From contig CAIPFY010000190.1 in assembly GCA_903864435.1 (NCBI GenBank), positions 1 to 53,483 of the forward strand: a stretch of DNA of 53,483 nt, in the 5' to 3' direction. Source of the DNA: an uncultured Chloroflexota bacterium. Its GTDB lineage: Bacteria > Chloroflexota > Anaerolineae > Aggregatilineales > Phototrophicaceae. A program made the translations under genes and the position numbers. Below the pieces are notes generated by a model. It saw only the letters and a list, made by a program, of their open reading frames with translations, made no database searches and had not been told where the DNA came from. Shown here in pieces: positions 16,700 to 25,989 of this stretch (its first letter is position 1; each line of letters begins with the position of its first letter).

Positions 16700-16740
16700 T
16701 CCCTGTGCCTTATACATGGAGATTGATGAGAGTGGTCACG

Positions 16741-17472
16741 TTAGACATCGCTGCTGTGAACCGTGCGAAATGCAGGTGAGGTGGAATGGTGCGACCGCCA
16801 GAATTCGGCATGGTTGACATCCGTAAAACGGTGCAAGTCCGTCCCCGGCGACCAGAAGGTGAGATCGGGCAGCACGGTTTGTCCATCCAGCAGGGTTTCG
16901 GCGGTCAGCCGCGCCCCCTGCAAATTGGCATCATTCAGGTTCGTGCCGCGCAAATTCGCGCCCGCCAGCATACCGTTTTCAAGATTAGCGCCCTGCAAAT
17001 TCGCGCCGCGCAAATCGCTGTCGTTCAGCAACGTGTGGCGCAGGTTCGCCATGCCCAACCGCGCCCCCTGCAAGTTCACGCGGTGCAAATCGGCGTTCTC
17101 CAGATTGGCGTGGCTGAGATGTGCGCCCGCCAGCCCACCATTGTGCAGCCACCCCTGCGCGGACAATAGCCGCACCGCTTCGATAGCAAAGCCGTTGTCC
17201 GGGCTGCCCATCTGCAAGACAAGGCGCTCATGCTCCCGTTGGTCGTCGTGGTGCTGGTGCATCCGGTCAATGATGAGGATGGTGACGGCGATACTAGCAA
17301 GTTCGGTGCTGAGGTTGGCATAGAAATCGTTAAGCAGCGCCCGCGCAAAGCTGAACACATCCAACCCCGGATGCGCACTGAGAGCGCCCGCCACCGTTGC
17401 CAGCAAAGCCAGCGTGAGCAAGAACATCCCCAGCCGTTCAACCGGCTGCATCCGCCGAAAACGTGCTACCAT
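16741..17472 (-). CDS. Membrane-anchored pentapeptide-repeat protein
   Basis: A 243-residue paralogue of the gene downstream. It has two N-terminal hydrophobic segments (LGMFLLTLALLATVAGAL and ASIAVTILIIDRM) and then a conserved helical linker (LVLQMGSPDNGFAIEAVRLLSAQGWLHNG) that aligns with LIEQMGSSENRRALKAVEKLRSKGWFRDG in the partner. A pentapeptide beta-helix block and the tail TVLPDLTFWSPGTDLHRFTD follow. The pair therefore looks like one anchored and one soluble version of the same module. AGGG precedes the ATG. The function is unknown. Confidence 0.8.
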   Translation of the reverse strand: MVARFRRMQPVERLGMFLLTLALLATVAGALSAHPGLDVFSFARALLNDFYANLSTELASIAVTILIIDRMHQHHDDQREHERLVLQMGSPDNGFAIEAVRLLSAQGWLHNGGLAGAHLSHANLENADLHRVNLQGARLGMANLRHTLLNDSDLRGANLQGANLENGMLAGANLRGTNLNDANLQGARLTAETLLDGQTVLPDLTFWSPGTDLHRFTDVNHAEFWRSHHSTSPAFRTVHSSDV

Positions 17473-17619
17473 GCGGCCACCCTTTCCGATGGGTATCCCC
17501 TGTACAACTCCTCCACAATAGCACGATTTGGAATGAAAGTTATAGTCATCTCATCCCGCCACATGCGTTATACTGTGGACTTCACCGTTCATCGTTCATG
17601 ACCATCAGGAATCGACCCT

Positions 17620-19029
17620 ATGCCTCCCGTGTTCCAATCCGTCACCCCCGAAATCATCACGCGCCTGACTGCGATCTTCGGCGCAGAGAATATCAGCACC
17701 ACGCAGGCCGATATTGACCTGCACGCCCGCGACCAGTCGTTTCACCATGCCGCCCCCGCCGAAGTGGTGGTGTGGCCGGACAGCGCCGAACAGGTGGCCG
17801 TCGCGCTCAAACTCGCCAACGAAGCGCGGATTCCAGTCACGGCATGGGGCGTTGGCACCGGCTTGGAAGGCAACTCAATCCCGATCTTCGGCGGCGTGCT
17901 GATGTCGTTTGAGCGCATGACCCGGATTGTCGAAGTCCATGCCGATGATTTTCAGGTGACTGTGCAACCCGGAATCGGGCATAAGGATTTGAACGCACAG
18001 TTGGCGCGTTACGGCCTGTTCTTCCCGCCTGACCCCGGCGCGAATGCCACCATTGGCGGGATGCTGGCGAACAACGCAGCCGGCATCCGCACCGTGAAAT
18101 ACGGCGCAAGCAAGGATAACGTCTTACGAATGCAAGTGGCGCTGGCAGATGGGCGCTTGATTACCGTCGGTTCGCGCTCGGTCAAGCAAGCGGCGGGCTA
18201 TGACTTGCTGCACCTGTTTGTGGGCAGCGAAGGCACACTGGGGATCATCACCGAAGCCACGCTCAAACTCGTTCCCGTCCCCGCCCTGATGAGCGCGGCG
18301 CTGGCGACCTTCGACTCGGTGCAAGCGGCTGTGGAGACAGTGGTGGCGGTGCGCGGCAGCGGACTAGACCCCGCCGCGCTGGAATTTATTGATGCCGCAC
18401 ACTGCAAAATGTTGAGTACATCGGATGGCGTTGACCTCGAAGAACGCCCCACCCTGTTCATGGAATTCCACGCCGCACAACCGGAGGCGCTGAAAGCCGG
18501 CCTGACGATGGTCAAGCAAATTTGCGAGGAAATGGGCGCGTTGTCGTTCCGTTCGACCACCGACAACGCCGAACGCAAACAGTTGTGGACAGCGCGTCAT
18601 CATTCGCTGGAGATCATGAAGCGGTTGCACCCGGACAAGAAGTTCTTCGTCAACGATGTGGCTGTGCCGATCAGCGCCTACCCCGAACTAATCGGCTTCG
18701 TGGAAGACCTGCGGACGGCGGACGGCGTGAAAACCTACATGATCGGTCACGCCGGAGATGGCAACATCCATGTCGAGTTTCCCTTCAGCGACGAGGCCGA
18801 ATACCAGAAGGTGATGGCGACCAACGGCAAAATCGTGATGAAAGCGATTGAACTGGGCGGCACCGCCACCGGCGAACATGGCGTGGGCATCGGCAAGATG
18901 AAATATATGCCCGCCGAACATGGCCCCGCGTTGGATGTGATGCGCACGATCAAGCAGTCGCTCGACCCCAACGGTATCTTGAATCCGGGCAAAGTGCTGC
19001 CGGAAACCCTTGAATCTACACAAGCCTAA
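17620..19029 (+). CDS. FAD-linked oxidase, GlcD/D-lactate dehydrogenase type
   Basis: A 469-residue flavoprotein of the VAO/PCMH family that oxidises a 2-hydroxy acid such as glycolate or D-lactate. The FAD-binding half has the PCMH motifs VTAWGVGTGLEGNSIPIFGG, TVQPGIGHKDLN and PPDPGANATIGGMLANNAAG. The C-terminal half ends with the conserved TGEHGVGIGKMKYM and LDPNGILNPGKVLP. No GlcE or GlcF gene is adjacent. The LutA-like Fe-S protein at 31411 could take part in the same pathway, but the distance makes that an inference. The ATG has AGGA 9 bases upstream. Confidence 0.9.
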   Translation: MPPVFQSVTPEIITRLTAIFGAENISTTQADIDLHARDQSFHHAAPAEVVVWPDSAEQVAVALKLANEARIPVTAWGVGTGLEGNSIPIFGGVLMSFERMTRIVEVHADDFQVTVQPGIGHKDLNAQLARYGLFFPPDPGANATIGGMLANNAAGIRTVKYGASKDNVLRMQVALADGRLITVGSRSVKQAAGYDLLHLFVGSEGTLGIITEATLKLVPVPALMSAALATFDSVQAAVETVVAVRGSGLDPAALEFIDAAHCKMLSTSDGVDLEERPTLFMEFHAAQPEALKAGLTMVKQICEEMGALSFRSTTDNAERKQLWTARHHSLEIMKRLHPDKKFFVNDVAVPISAYPELIGFVEDLRTADGVKTYMIGHAGDGNIHVEFPFSDEAEYQKVMATNGKIVMKAIELGGTATGEHGVGIGKMKYMPAEHGPALDVMRTIKQSLDPNGILNPGKVLPETLESTQA

Positions 19030-19050
19030 ATCACCGAGGAGCAACGCCCG

Positions 19051-21090
19051 ATGTCCACTTACACCTATCCCCCTGCCCGCCGCGACGACACCGTTGACCA
19101 GTTTCACGGCACACCTGTCCCCGACCCGTACCGCTGGATGGAAGCCCCCGACTCCGGCGAACTGCGGACGTGGCTGGAGGCGCAGGCCGCGCTGACCGAA
19201 TCGCACCTGCACGAGCAGGCGGGGCGGGCTGAAACCATCGAACGGCTGAAGGCGCTGTGGCACTTCACCCGCTATACCGTTCCGGTGCGGCGCGGGACGC
19301 GCTACTTCTTCACGCGCAACGACGGCCTGCAAAATCAGGCGGTGCTGTACGTGCAAGAAGGGCTGAACGGCGAAGCGCGGGTGCTGATTGACCCGAACAC
19401 GCTCAGCGACGACGGCACAGTGGCGATGGTCAATTACGTCCTGAGCGAAGATGGGCGACTGGTGGCCTATGCTTGTGCCAGCGGCGGCAGCGATTTGCAG
19501 GAAATCCGCGTGCGCGAGGTGGACAGCGGACTCGATCTGCCGGAAGTGCTGCGCTGGTGCCGCTTCTCGGCAATCGCGTGGAAGCACGACAGCAGCGGCT
19601 TCTACTACAACCGCTACCCGCAACCGGGAACCGTGCCGGATAGCGACCTGTACTACAACAACAAAGTGTATTTCCACCGCGTCGGCAGCGATCAGGCGGC
19701 GGACGCGCTGGTGTATGAACGCCCCGATGCGCCCGACTTCGGCTTCGGCCCGGCAGTCTCGGAAGATGGCGCGTACCTGTGGCTGGTGGTGTGGAACGCA
19801 GCCAGCAACAAGAACCGCCTGTACTACCGCGCCGAATCCGGCGGGGACTTCGTGCGCCTGCTGGACGATGCGGGTATCTGCCAGCAGCCCATCGGCAGCG
19901 TGGGCAGCACCGTCTACCTGCTGACTGACCGCGACGCGGAACGCAGCCAGATTGTGGCGCTCGACCTGAACAACCCCGCCGAACGGCGCATCATCGTGCC
20001 GGAAAACGCGGACGCGCTGGAAGCGGCGGCGCTGGTGGGCGGGCATATCGCGGCGCTGTACGCACATGACGGCGCGCACCGCATCGCGCTATATACGCTG
20101 GTGGGCGGCTATGTGCGCGATCTGCCGTTGCCCGCCATCGGCTCGATCATGGGCTGGTCGGGGCGACAGGACGATGCCGAGATGTTCGTGCGCTTCGAGT
20201 CCTTCCTGTACCCACCGACTATTTTGCGCTACGACTTCGCCAGCGGGCAGACCAGCACCTTCCGCGAGGCGGGGCTAACCTTCGATCCGGCGCAGTACGA
20301 AACGCGCCAGATTTTCGCCACCTCCAAAGACGGAACCCGCGTGCCGGTGTTCGTCACCCACCGCAAAGGGCTGGCGCTGGATGGTAGCCATCCCACCATT
20401 CTGACGGGCTACGGCGGCTACGGCGTGAACAATACGCCCAGCTTCGGCGTGGGCGCGTTCGAGTGGGTGGAACAGGGCGGCGTGTGGGCGCTGGCGATCC
20501 TGCGCGGCGGCGCGGAATACGGCGAAAAATGGCATGAACAGGGGATGCTAGGCAACAAGCAGAACGTGTTCGATGATTTCATCGCGGCGGCGGAAACGCT
20601 CATCAATGATGGCTACACCCAACCGCGCCAACTCGCCATCTTCGGCGGCAGCAACGGCGGCTTGCTGGTGGCGGCCTGTATGCTCCAGCGTCCCGATCTG
20701 TACGGCGCGGTGCTGTGCGCCGTCCCGGTGACGGATATGCTGCGCTTCAAGCTGTACACGGCGGGGCGCTTCTGGGTGGACGAGTACGGTGATGCCGATC
20801 TGCCCGATCATTTCCGCTTCCTGTACGCCTATTCACCGCTGCACAACGTCCCCGAAGGCATAAAGCACCCGCCCATCCTGATTACTACCGCCGATGGGGA
20901 TGACCGCGTGGTGCCAATGCACAGCCAGAAGTTCACCGCCGAACTGCAACACAAGGGCGGCGGGCAGAATGTGGTGCTGCTGCGCTACGAATTCAAAGCC
21001 GGACACGGCTTCGGCAAGCCGACGAGCAAGCAAATCGAGGAAATTGCCGATCTGTTCACGTTCGCACGACAGGCCATGCAAACCTCGTAA
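19051..21090 (+). CDS. Prolyl oligopeptidase (S9A)
   Basis: A 679-residue serine peptidase that cleaves short peptides after proline. An N-terminal entry segment (YPPARRDDTVDQFHGTPVPD) and a seven-bladed beta propeller (to about residue 400) precede the alpha/beta hydrolase domain. The catalytic triad can be placed: Ser534 in FGGSNGGLL, Asp618 in DGDDRVVP and His652 in AGHGFGKP. The GYGGYGVNNTPSF and ILRGGAEYGEKWH motifs are typical. No signal peptide is visible, so it should be cytoplasmic. GAGGAG lies 10 bases before the ATG, which is 21 bases behind the GlcD-type gene, so co-transcription is likely. Confidence 0.95.
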   Translation: MSTYTYPPARRDDTVDQFHGTPVPDPYRWMEAPDSGELRTWLEAQAALTESHLHEQAGRAETIERLKALWHFTRYTVPVRRGTRYFFTRNDGLQNQAVLYVQEGLNGEARVLIDPNTLSDDGTVAMVNYVLSEDGRLVAYACASGGSDLQEIRVREVDSGLDLPEVLRWCRFSAIAWKHDSSGFYYNRYPQPGTVPDSDLYYNNKVYFHRVGSDQAADALVYERPDAPDFGFGPAVSEDGAYLWLVVWNAASNKNRLYYRAESGGDFVRLLDDAGICQQPIGSVGSTVYLLTDRDAERSQIVALDLNNPAERRIIVPENADALEAAALVGGHIAALYAHDGAHRIALYTLVGGYVRDLPLPAIGSIMGWSGRQDDAEMFVRFESFLYPPTILRYDFASGQTSTFREAGLTFDPAQYETRQIFATSKDGTRVPVFVTHRKGLALDGSHPTILTGYGGYGVNNTPSFGVGAFEWVEQGGVWALAILRGGAEYGEKWHEQGMLGNKQNVFDDFIAAAETLINDGYTQPRQLAIFGGSNGGLLVAACMLQRPDLYGAVLCAVPVTDMLRFKLYTAGRFWVDEYGDADLPDHFRFLYAYSPLHNVPEGIKHPPILITTADGDDRVVPMHSQKFTAELQHKGGGQNVVLLRYEFKAGHGFGKPTSKQIEEIADLFTFARQAMQTS

Positions 21091-21120
21091 CGATTGACGA
21101 TCAGCGGAAGGACGTACACC

Positions 21121-22017
21121 ATGCGGGCAGCAGTGACAGTGGCGGTGATTCAGGTGGCGTGGACAGGCAGCGTGGAGAGTATGCAGGCGCAGTATGTGGA
21201 ACTGGTCGAACGCGCTGCCGGACGCGGCGCGGGGCTGGTGTGCCTGCCGGAATTTTCGCTCATCCCGTACTTTCCCGGCACGCGCAACCCCGATGGATTC
21301 CAGTGGGCGGAACCGCTGTCCGGCGGCTATTCCGAGACGTTCTTCAGCGCCCTCGCCAACCAATACGGGGTGACGCTGGTGGGCAGTCTGTACGAACGGG
21401 CTGACGATGGCAACTGCTACGACACCGCCACGTTGCACGCGCCGGATGGAACGCTGGTGGGCGTCACCCGCAAGATGCACATCCCCTCCGGCACGGGCTA
21501 CCACGAAACCGACTTTTTCATCGGCGGCGATAGCTATCCGGTGTGGGACGCGGGGGCGCTGACGATTGCCACGCCCACCTGCTACGATCAGTGGTTCCCG
21601 GAACTGGCGCGTATCTACAGCCTGAACGGGGCGGAGTTCATCTTCTACCCGACCGCCATCGGTGAAGAGCCGCACGACCCGCTGATGGACACCGCCGACT
21701 CGTGGCAGACGGTCATGCGCGGTCATGCCATCGCCAACGGGGTGTATGTGGGGGCAGCAAACCGCGTGGGCAGCGAGAACGGCATCGCCTTCTACGGCAG
21801 CAGTTTCATCTGCGACCCGTCGGGCAGGGTGCTGGCGCAGGCCGGACGCGACACCACCGAGGTCATCATGGCGGAACTGAAACCGGAGGTGCTGGCGCAC
21901 TGGCGCGACCACTTCCCGTTGCTGCACCAGCGCCGTCCGCGCACCTACACCCGCCTGACGGAAGGCTATACCCTCGCGCCACCGCCGGATTGGGTGGTAC
22001 GGTCTAACGAGGATTGA
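21121..22017 (+). CDS. Carbon-nitrogen hydrolase, N-carbamoylputrescine amidase-like
   Basis: A 298-residue nitrilase-superfamily amidase. The catalytic Glu44 (LPEF), Lys118 (TRKMHIP) and Cys154 (TPTCYDQWFPE) are all present. The flanking sequence RKMHIPSGTGYHETDFF, then FYPTAIGEEP and DSWQTVMRGHAIANGV, follows the AguB pattern, so hydrolysis of N-carbamoylputrescine to putrescine is the best guess; a beta-ureidopropionase-like role is the alternative. The track starts at a TTG (21094). The ATG at 21121 fits the family N-terminus and has GGAAGGA upstream. It is the third gene of the run starting at 17620. Confidence 0.88.
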   Translation: MRAAVTVAVIQVAWTGSVESMQAQYVELVERAAGRGAGLVCLPEFSLIPYFPGTRNPDGFQWAEPLSGGYSETFFSALANQYGVTLVGSLYERADDGNCYDTATLHAPDGTLVGVTRKMHIPSGTGYHETDFFIGGDSYPVWDAGALTIATPTCYDQWFPELARIYSLNGAEFIFYPTAIGEEPHDPLMDTADSWQTVMRGHAIANGVYVGAANRVGSENGIAFYGSSFICDPSGRVLAQAGRDTTEVIMAELKPEVLAHWRDHFPLLHQRRPRTYTRLTEGYTLAPPPDWVVRSNED

Positions 22018-22028
22018 GTGCGAAAAGA

Positions 22029-22068
22029 AAAACGGGCAACCACACCTGAACGCGGTTGCCCGTTTTTT
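22029..22068. terminator. Bidirectional rho-independent terminator between convergent genes
   Basis: AACGGGCAACC (22031-22041) pairs with GGTTGCCCGTT (22054-22064). T tracts occur on both strands, serving the amidase gene and the convergent nucleoside hydrolase gene. Confidence 0.88.
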
Positions 22069-22071
22069 CGA

Positions 22072-23007
22072 TTAGCGATAAGCCAGAATGCCCGTCTCGA
22101 TGATGTTCCAGAACTTGGCGACATCAATATCCACTGCGACGTGGCTGTTGGGAGTCTTCTTGAAGATATTGAAAATATCGCAGTTGGTTCTGCCGTAGCT
22201 CTGTTCGCTGCGGATGTCAATCTGCGTGAAGCAGGTTTTGGTGGTCAGCACCGTCGGGTCAATCAGATAGGCGATGGTGACGGGATCGTGCAGCGGGCCG
22301 CCCGCCCACCCGAACACTTCCTTCTGCGTCATGTTGAAGAAGCGCATCAAATCCACAAACAGCTTGCCCGCGCTGTTCTGGTGCTTCTCCATGCGCTCCA
22401 TGACCGAAGGCAAGCACAGCACCTTGCGGGTGACATCTAGGCCGACCATCGTGAGCATCCGCCCGGAGGTGAAGGCCACATGCGCCGCGTCCGCATCCAC
22501 CAGAATATTGAACTCGGCTGCCGGGGTCATATTGCCCAGTTGATACGAGCCGCCCATCAAGACGATTTCCTTGATCTTGGGAACGATGTCCGGGCAAAGG
22601 CGCATCGCCATCGCCAGATTGGTCATCGGCCCCGTCGTCACCACCGTGATGTCACCGTCGGAGGCCAGCAGCGTATCCACCATATACAGCACGGCATGTT
22701 TGGACTCCATCTGTTTGGTCAGCGGAGCAAACACCGGCCCATCGAGGCCGCTTTCGCCGTGAATATCCGCCGCGATCAACTGGTTCTCGCGGATCATCGG
22801 CTGCCCGCAACCTTTGTAGACCGGAACATCGAGGCCGAGGTACTGGCAGACATTCAGCGCGTTGACCGTCGTTTTCTCAAGCGTCTGGTTGCCTGCCACA
22901 ACGGTGATGCCTAGCAAATCAATCGCGGGGTTTTTGGCGGCTAACATGATGGCAATCGCGTCATCATGCCCCGGATCGCAGTCTAAAATGATCTTGGTCT
23001 TGTTCAT
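22072..23007 (-). CDS. Inosine-uridine-type nucleoside hydrolase
   Basis: A 311-residue nucleoside N-ribohydrolase that splits ribonucleosides into base and ribose. The Ca2+-binding signature is complete at the N-terminus: KIILDCDPGHDDAIAIML. Further family blocks are GITVVAGNQTLEKTT and VLMGGSYQLGNMTPAAEFN, where Asn and Glu contact ribose. I start at MNKTKI (23007), with AGGGGAAAA upstream, and not at the track start 23037. It is divergent from the sugar-type ABC importer, so nucleosides or ribose are possible transport substrates there. Confidence 0.92.
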   Translation of the reverse strand: MNKTKIILDCDPGHDDAIAIMLAAKNPAIDLLGITVVAGNQTLEKTTVNALNVCQYLGLDVPVYKGCGQPMIRENQLIAADIHGESGLDGPVFAPLTKQMESKHAVLYMVDTLLASDGDITVVTTGPMTNLAMAMRLCPDIVPKIKEIVLMGGSYQLGNMTPAAEFNILVDADAAHVAFTSGRMLTMVGLDVTRKVLCLPSVMERMEKHQNSAGKLFVDLMRFFNMTQKEVFGWAGGPLHDPVTIAYLIDPTVLTTKTCFTQIDIRSEQSYGRTNCDIFNIFKKTPNSHVAVDIDVAKFWNIIETGILAYR

Positions 23008-23270
23008 TTCTTTTCCCCTTGCTGGTAAGTGCTTCAAGATGAGGCCAGTATAACCTGACTGACCGCAAATGCTTTAAGCAAGCGATTCGTCATACACCCA
23101 CCAGCGCCCTTCCCGAAAGAAGCGCCCAATAATAGTGAGGAATGATGGAAAAGACTTTAGATTTCCTTAACAGAGTGACCAACTGCTTTTAATAATTGGA
23201 GGTTCGTGCTTTAATCATGGCAGGGCATATTTACGCCTGACGAATAGTCTCTATTTAGGAGGATTTAGGA
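23008..23270. promoter_or_regulatory. Divergent intergenic region between the nucleoside hydrolase and the ABC importer
   Basis: These 263 bases contain no plausible gene. Low-GC stretches around 23150-23250 probably hold the importer promoter, but no hexamer pair is convincing. AGGAGG near 23259 is the ribosome binding site of the substrate-binding protein gene. Confidence 0.45.
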
Positions 23271-24713
23271 ATGTTGAACCGTAAGGCTATGGCGCTGGTT
23301 ATGGCGCTGGTCATGGTTCTGCTGATGGCCGTCCCGGCCTTCGCGCAGGAACCCGCCCAGATCGCCGTTTGGGTTGCTTTCGGCACAGCCCGTTTGGACT
23401 GGACGACCCAGAAAGCAGCTCAGTTTAATGCGGCCTTCCCGCAGTACAATGTGGTGGTTGAAGGCGGCCTGACCTACGAAGGTCTGGATCAGAAGATCAA
23501 GCTGGCCGCCGAACAGGGCACGCTGCCCGGTATCGTGCAGTACAACGAAGTTTCGACCACGCTGGCTCGCGACAGCGGCAACTTCAAGTCCATCGCCGAT
23601 GCGCTGGGTGATCGCACCGAAGTCAATGGCATTCCCGCCAACTTCGATGACTTCGTTGCCCCGGTCAAGAATTACTACACGCTGGATGGCAAGTTCACCT
23701 CCATGCCCTGGAACGCTTCGTCGGCGGTCATGTTCTCGAACATGAACATGCTCAAGGCTGCCGGAATCGAAACCATCCCCGCCACATGGGCCGAGATGGA
23801 AGCCGCTTGCGAAACGATCATGGGGCAGGATGGACACCCGACCTACTGCTTCACGTGGCCGAATCACGGTTGGTTCTTTGAACAGTGGTTGGCGCAGCAG
23901 AACGCCAGCATGGCGAACAACGACAATGGTCGTTCGGCGCGTGCGAACGAAGTGGCCTTCAACAGCGATGCGGGCTATGCCACGCTCAGCTGGCTGAAGT
24001 CCATGTATGACAAGGGCTACCTGTACTACGGTGGCAAGAAAGACGGCGATTCGTGGGACTATGTGGATCAGTCGTTCCTCCCCGGCACGGAAGTAGCGAT
24101 GGCGATCTACAGCAGCTCGGACACCGCCTACTACACCAACACCGGCAAGACCAACGGCTTCGATGTGGCCGCCTCGCGCCTGCCCTATAATCAGGACGCC
24201 GCTGGCGGCTGGACGGGCAACATCATCGGCGGCGGCAGCCTGTGGCTGGTCAATGGCCTAACGCAGGAACAGGAAGACGGCGCGCTGACCTTCTTGATGT
24301 GGCTGACCAACACCGAAAATGCTGCCGAATGGCACCAGATCACCGGCTACTTCCCCGTTCGCCAGAGTTCGATTGACCTGCTCAGCACCGATGGCTGGTA
24401 CGACGTTCTGGATGCGGCGGGAACCAGTCAGGTCTGGAAAGACGACGCCGCTGTTCAGGCCGGCAAGGGCACCAGCTGGTTCGGCGCGAACCCGAACTTC
24501 ATCGTGGCCGCCCAGCAGGTTGCCGACAGCCAATCCACCCCCGCCACTCAGGGCGCGGTGATGGGCGCGTTCCCGGACATCCGCAGTATCGTGACCGCCG
24601 CGACGGATACCGTCCTGCTCACGCCGGATGCCGACGTGAAGGCCATCCTGGATCAGGCTGTCGCTGATGCGACCAAGCTGCTTCAGGAATACGAAACGCT
24701 GAACGCTCCCTAA
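23271..24713 (+). CDS. Extracellular substrate-binding protein of a sugar-type ABC importer
   Basis: A 480-residue family 1 solute-binding protein (UgpB/MalE-like). It starts with a clear signal peptide, MLNRKAMALVMALVMVLLMAVPAFA, followed by QEPAQIAVWVAFG, with no lipobox Cys. YNEVSTTLARDSGNFKSI, VKNYYTLDGKFTSMPWNASS and GGSLWLVNGLTQEQEDGALTFLMWL are typical UgpB-like blocks, so a glycerol-phosphate or oligosaccharide-like ligand is likely but unproven. A very strong AGGAGG precedes the ATG. A stable hairpin separates it from the permease genes, which fits the high expression usual for binding proteins. Confidence 0.9.
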   Translation: MLNRKAMALVMALVMVLLMAVPAFAQEPAQIAVWVAFGTARLDWTTQKAAQFNAAFPQYNVVVEGGLTYEGLDQKIKLAAEQGTLPGIVQYNEVSTTLARDSGNFKSIADALGDRTEVNGIPANFDDFVAPVKNYYTLDGKFTSMPWNASSAVMFSNMNMLKAAGIETIPATWAEMEAACETIMGQDGHPTYCFTWPNHGWFFEQWLAQQNASMANNDNGRSARANEVAFNSDAGYATLSWLKSMYDKGYLYYGGKKDGDSWDYVDQSFLPGTEVAMAIYSSSDTAYYTNTGKTNGFDVAASRLPYNQDAAGGWTGNIIGGGSLWLVNGLTQEQEDGALTFLMWLTNTENAAEWHQITGYFPVRQSSIDLLSTDGWYDVLDAAGTSQVWKDDAAVQAGKGTSWFGANPNFIVAAQQVADSQSTPATQGAVMGAFPDIRSIVTAATDTVLLTPDADVKAILDQAVADATKLLQEYETLNAP

Positions 24714-24746
24714 CCCGGACGCGATCGTTTTCCCCATCTGATTTTC

Positions 24747-24775
24747 ATAGGGGCTTGTCAATGACAAGCCCCTAT
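24747..24775 (+). terminator. Intercistronic hairpin between binding protein and permease genes
   Basis: ATAGGGGCTTGTCA is followed almost at once by its perfect complement TGACAAGCCCCTAT. There is no U tract, so it more likely protects the upstream mRNA or partly attenuates transcription than terminates it. Confidence 0.65.
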
Positions 24776-24801
24776 CTAATTTACGACCCGGAGGGTGGCT
24801 T

Positions 24802-25986
24802 ATGTCGCTGAGCACTCCTATCCTGATTATGCTGGCAGGGGCGCTGGCCGGCGCTGGATTATTTTATGGATTGAACCGCCGATCACGCACGGCGCTCGTG
24901 ATGGGCGCACTGGGAGGTATCGCCGGTTCGCTCCTGTTTATGGTTCCCTTGAACTTTTGCATGTTCGAGACGGAACGCACCACACTCGACATTATCCTTG
25001 GCCTGATTCTGATCGTGGTCGGCGTGCTGCTGGTGGTCATCCCGCTGCAATGGCTGTTCGGGCGGTTTGTGGAACGTCGGATCGCTTTTACGGGATCGCA
25101 GGCAGGGACGTTCAAAGGCACATTCACCCCTTTCCTGCTCCTCGCGCCTACAATTGTGATTCTGGCGCTGTTCCTGTACTACCCCTCGCTGGATACCTTC
25201 CGCCTGTCCACCCTGCTTTACCGCCTCGGCGCGAAGCGTTCGGCTTTCGTCTGTCTGGACAACTTCACCGCGCTGGTAGACCCTGACTATTTGCGGAGCG
25301 TGTTCATCACCCTCGGCCTATCGCTGGCGATTGTGGTGTTGGGGCTGTCGTTGGGGCTGTTAATCGCTACTGCGGCCTATCAACCCGTGAAGGGCGCACG
25401 CATCTACCGCACCCTGCTCATCTGGCCGTATGCAGTTTCGCCCGTCGTGGCCGGCGTGGTGTTCGCGCTGCTGTTTAATCCGGCAGGCGGCATTATCAAT
25501 TACGTACTCAAAAATCTATTCGGGATCACTATTCCTTGGTTGAACGACCCCACCTATGCGCCCTGGGCGGTCATCATCGCCAGCGTGTGGAAGTCGTTGG
25601 GCTTCAATATTCTGTTTTACATCGCGGGGCTGCAAAATATCCCGAAGGATTTGACCGAAGCCGCCGCGATTGATGGCGCGAACGCCATCCAACGCTTCAT
25701 CCGTGTGACGTTCCCGCTGCTGTCGCCCATCACCTTTTTCTTGATTATCACCAACATGACCTATGCCTTCTTCGATACGGTGGGCACGGTGGTCTATATG
25801 ACGGGCGGTGCAGGGCCGCTAGGTTCCACCAACACCCTGATCTTCCGCATCTATCAGTTGGGCGTGCAAAACAACGATCTGGGCAAAGCCGCCGCGCAGT
25901 CCATCGTCCTGTTCCTGATGGTCATCGGCCTGACGGTGATCCAGTTCCGCACCACCGGCGAACGTGTGAACTACGGAGGAGCGTAA
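24802..25986 (+). CDS. Sugar-type ABC importer permease (UgpA/MalF-like) with extra N-terminal TM segments
   Basis: A 394-residue permease. The part from about residue 105 is a standard UgpA-like permease with six membrane helices. Its EAA loop, EAAAIDGANAIQRFIRVTFP, contacts the ATPase. The first 100 residues add about three membrane segments (LIMLAGALAGAGLFYGLN, ALGGIAGSLLFMVPL, IILGLILIVVGVLLVVIPL) not seen in the usual 290-300 residue protein. GGAGGG precedes the ATG. It is followed after 3 bases by the second permease. No ATP-binding gene is nearby, so a shared MsmK/UgpC-type ATPase encoded elsewhere must be used. Confidence 0.9.
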   Translation: MSLSTPILIMLAGALAGAGLFYGLNRRSRTALVMGALGGIAGSLLFMVPLNFCMFETERTTLDIILGLILIVVGVLLVVIPLQWLFGRFVERRIAFTGSQAGTFKGTFTPFLLLAPTIVILALFLYYPSLDTFRLSTLLYRLGAKRSAFVCLDNFTALVDPDYLRSVFITLGLSLAIVVLGLSLGLLIATAAYQPVKGARIYRTLLIWPYAVSPVVAGVVFALLFNPAGGIINYVLKNLFGITIPWLNDPTYAPWAVIIASVWKSLGFNILFYIAGLQNIPKDLTEAAAIDGANAIQRFIRVTFPLLSPITFFLIITNMTYAFFDTVGTVVYMTGGAGPLGSTNTLIFRIYQLGVQNNDLGKAAAQSIVLFLMVIGLTVIQFRTTGERVNYGGA

Positions 25987-25989
25987 ACC

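Noticed and set aside
18688-21927. Long antisense ORFs of 463 and 364 residues on the minus strand
   Set aside because: They lie opposite clear GlcD, prolyl oligopeptidase and amidase genes. Their His/Arg/Gln-rich sequence is typical of shadow frames in GC-rich DNA.
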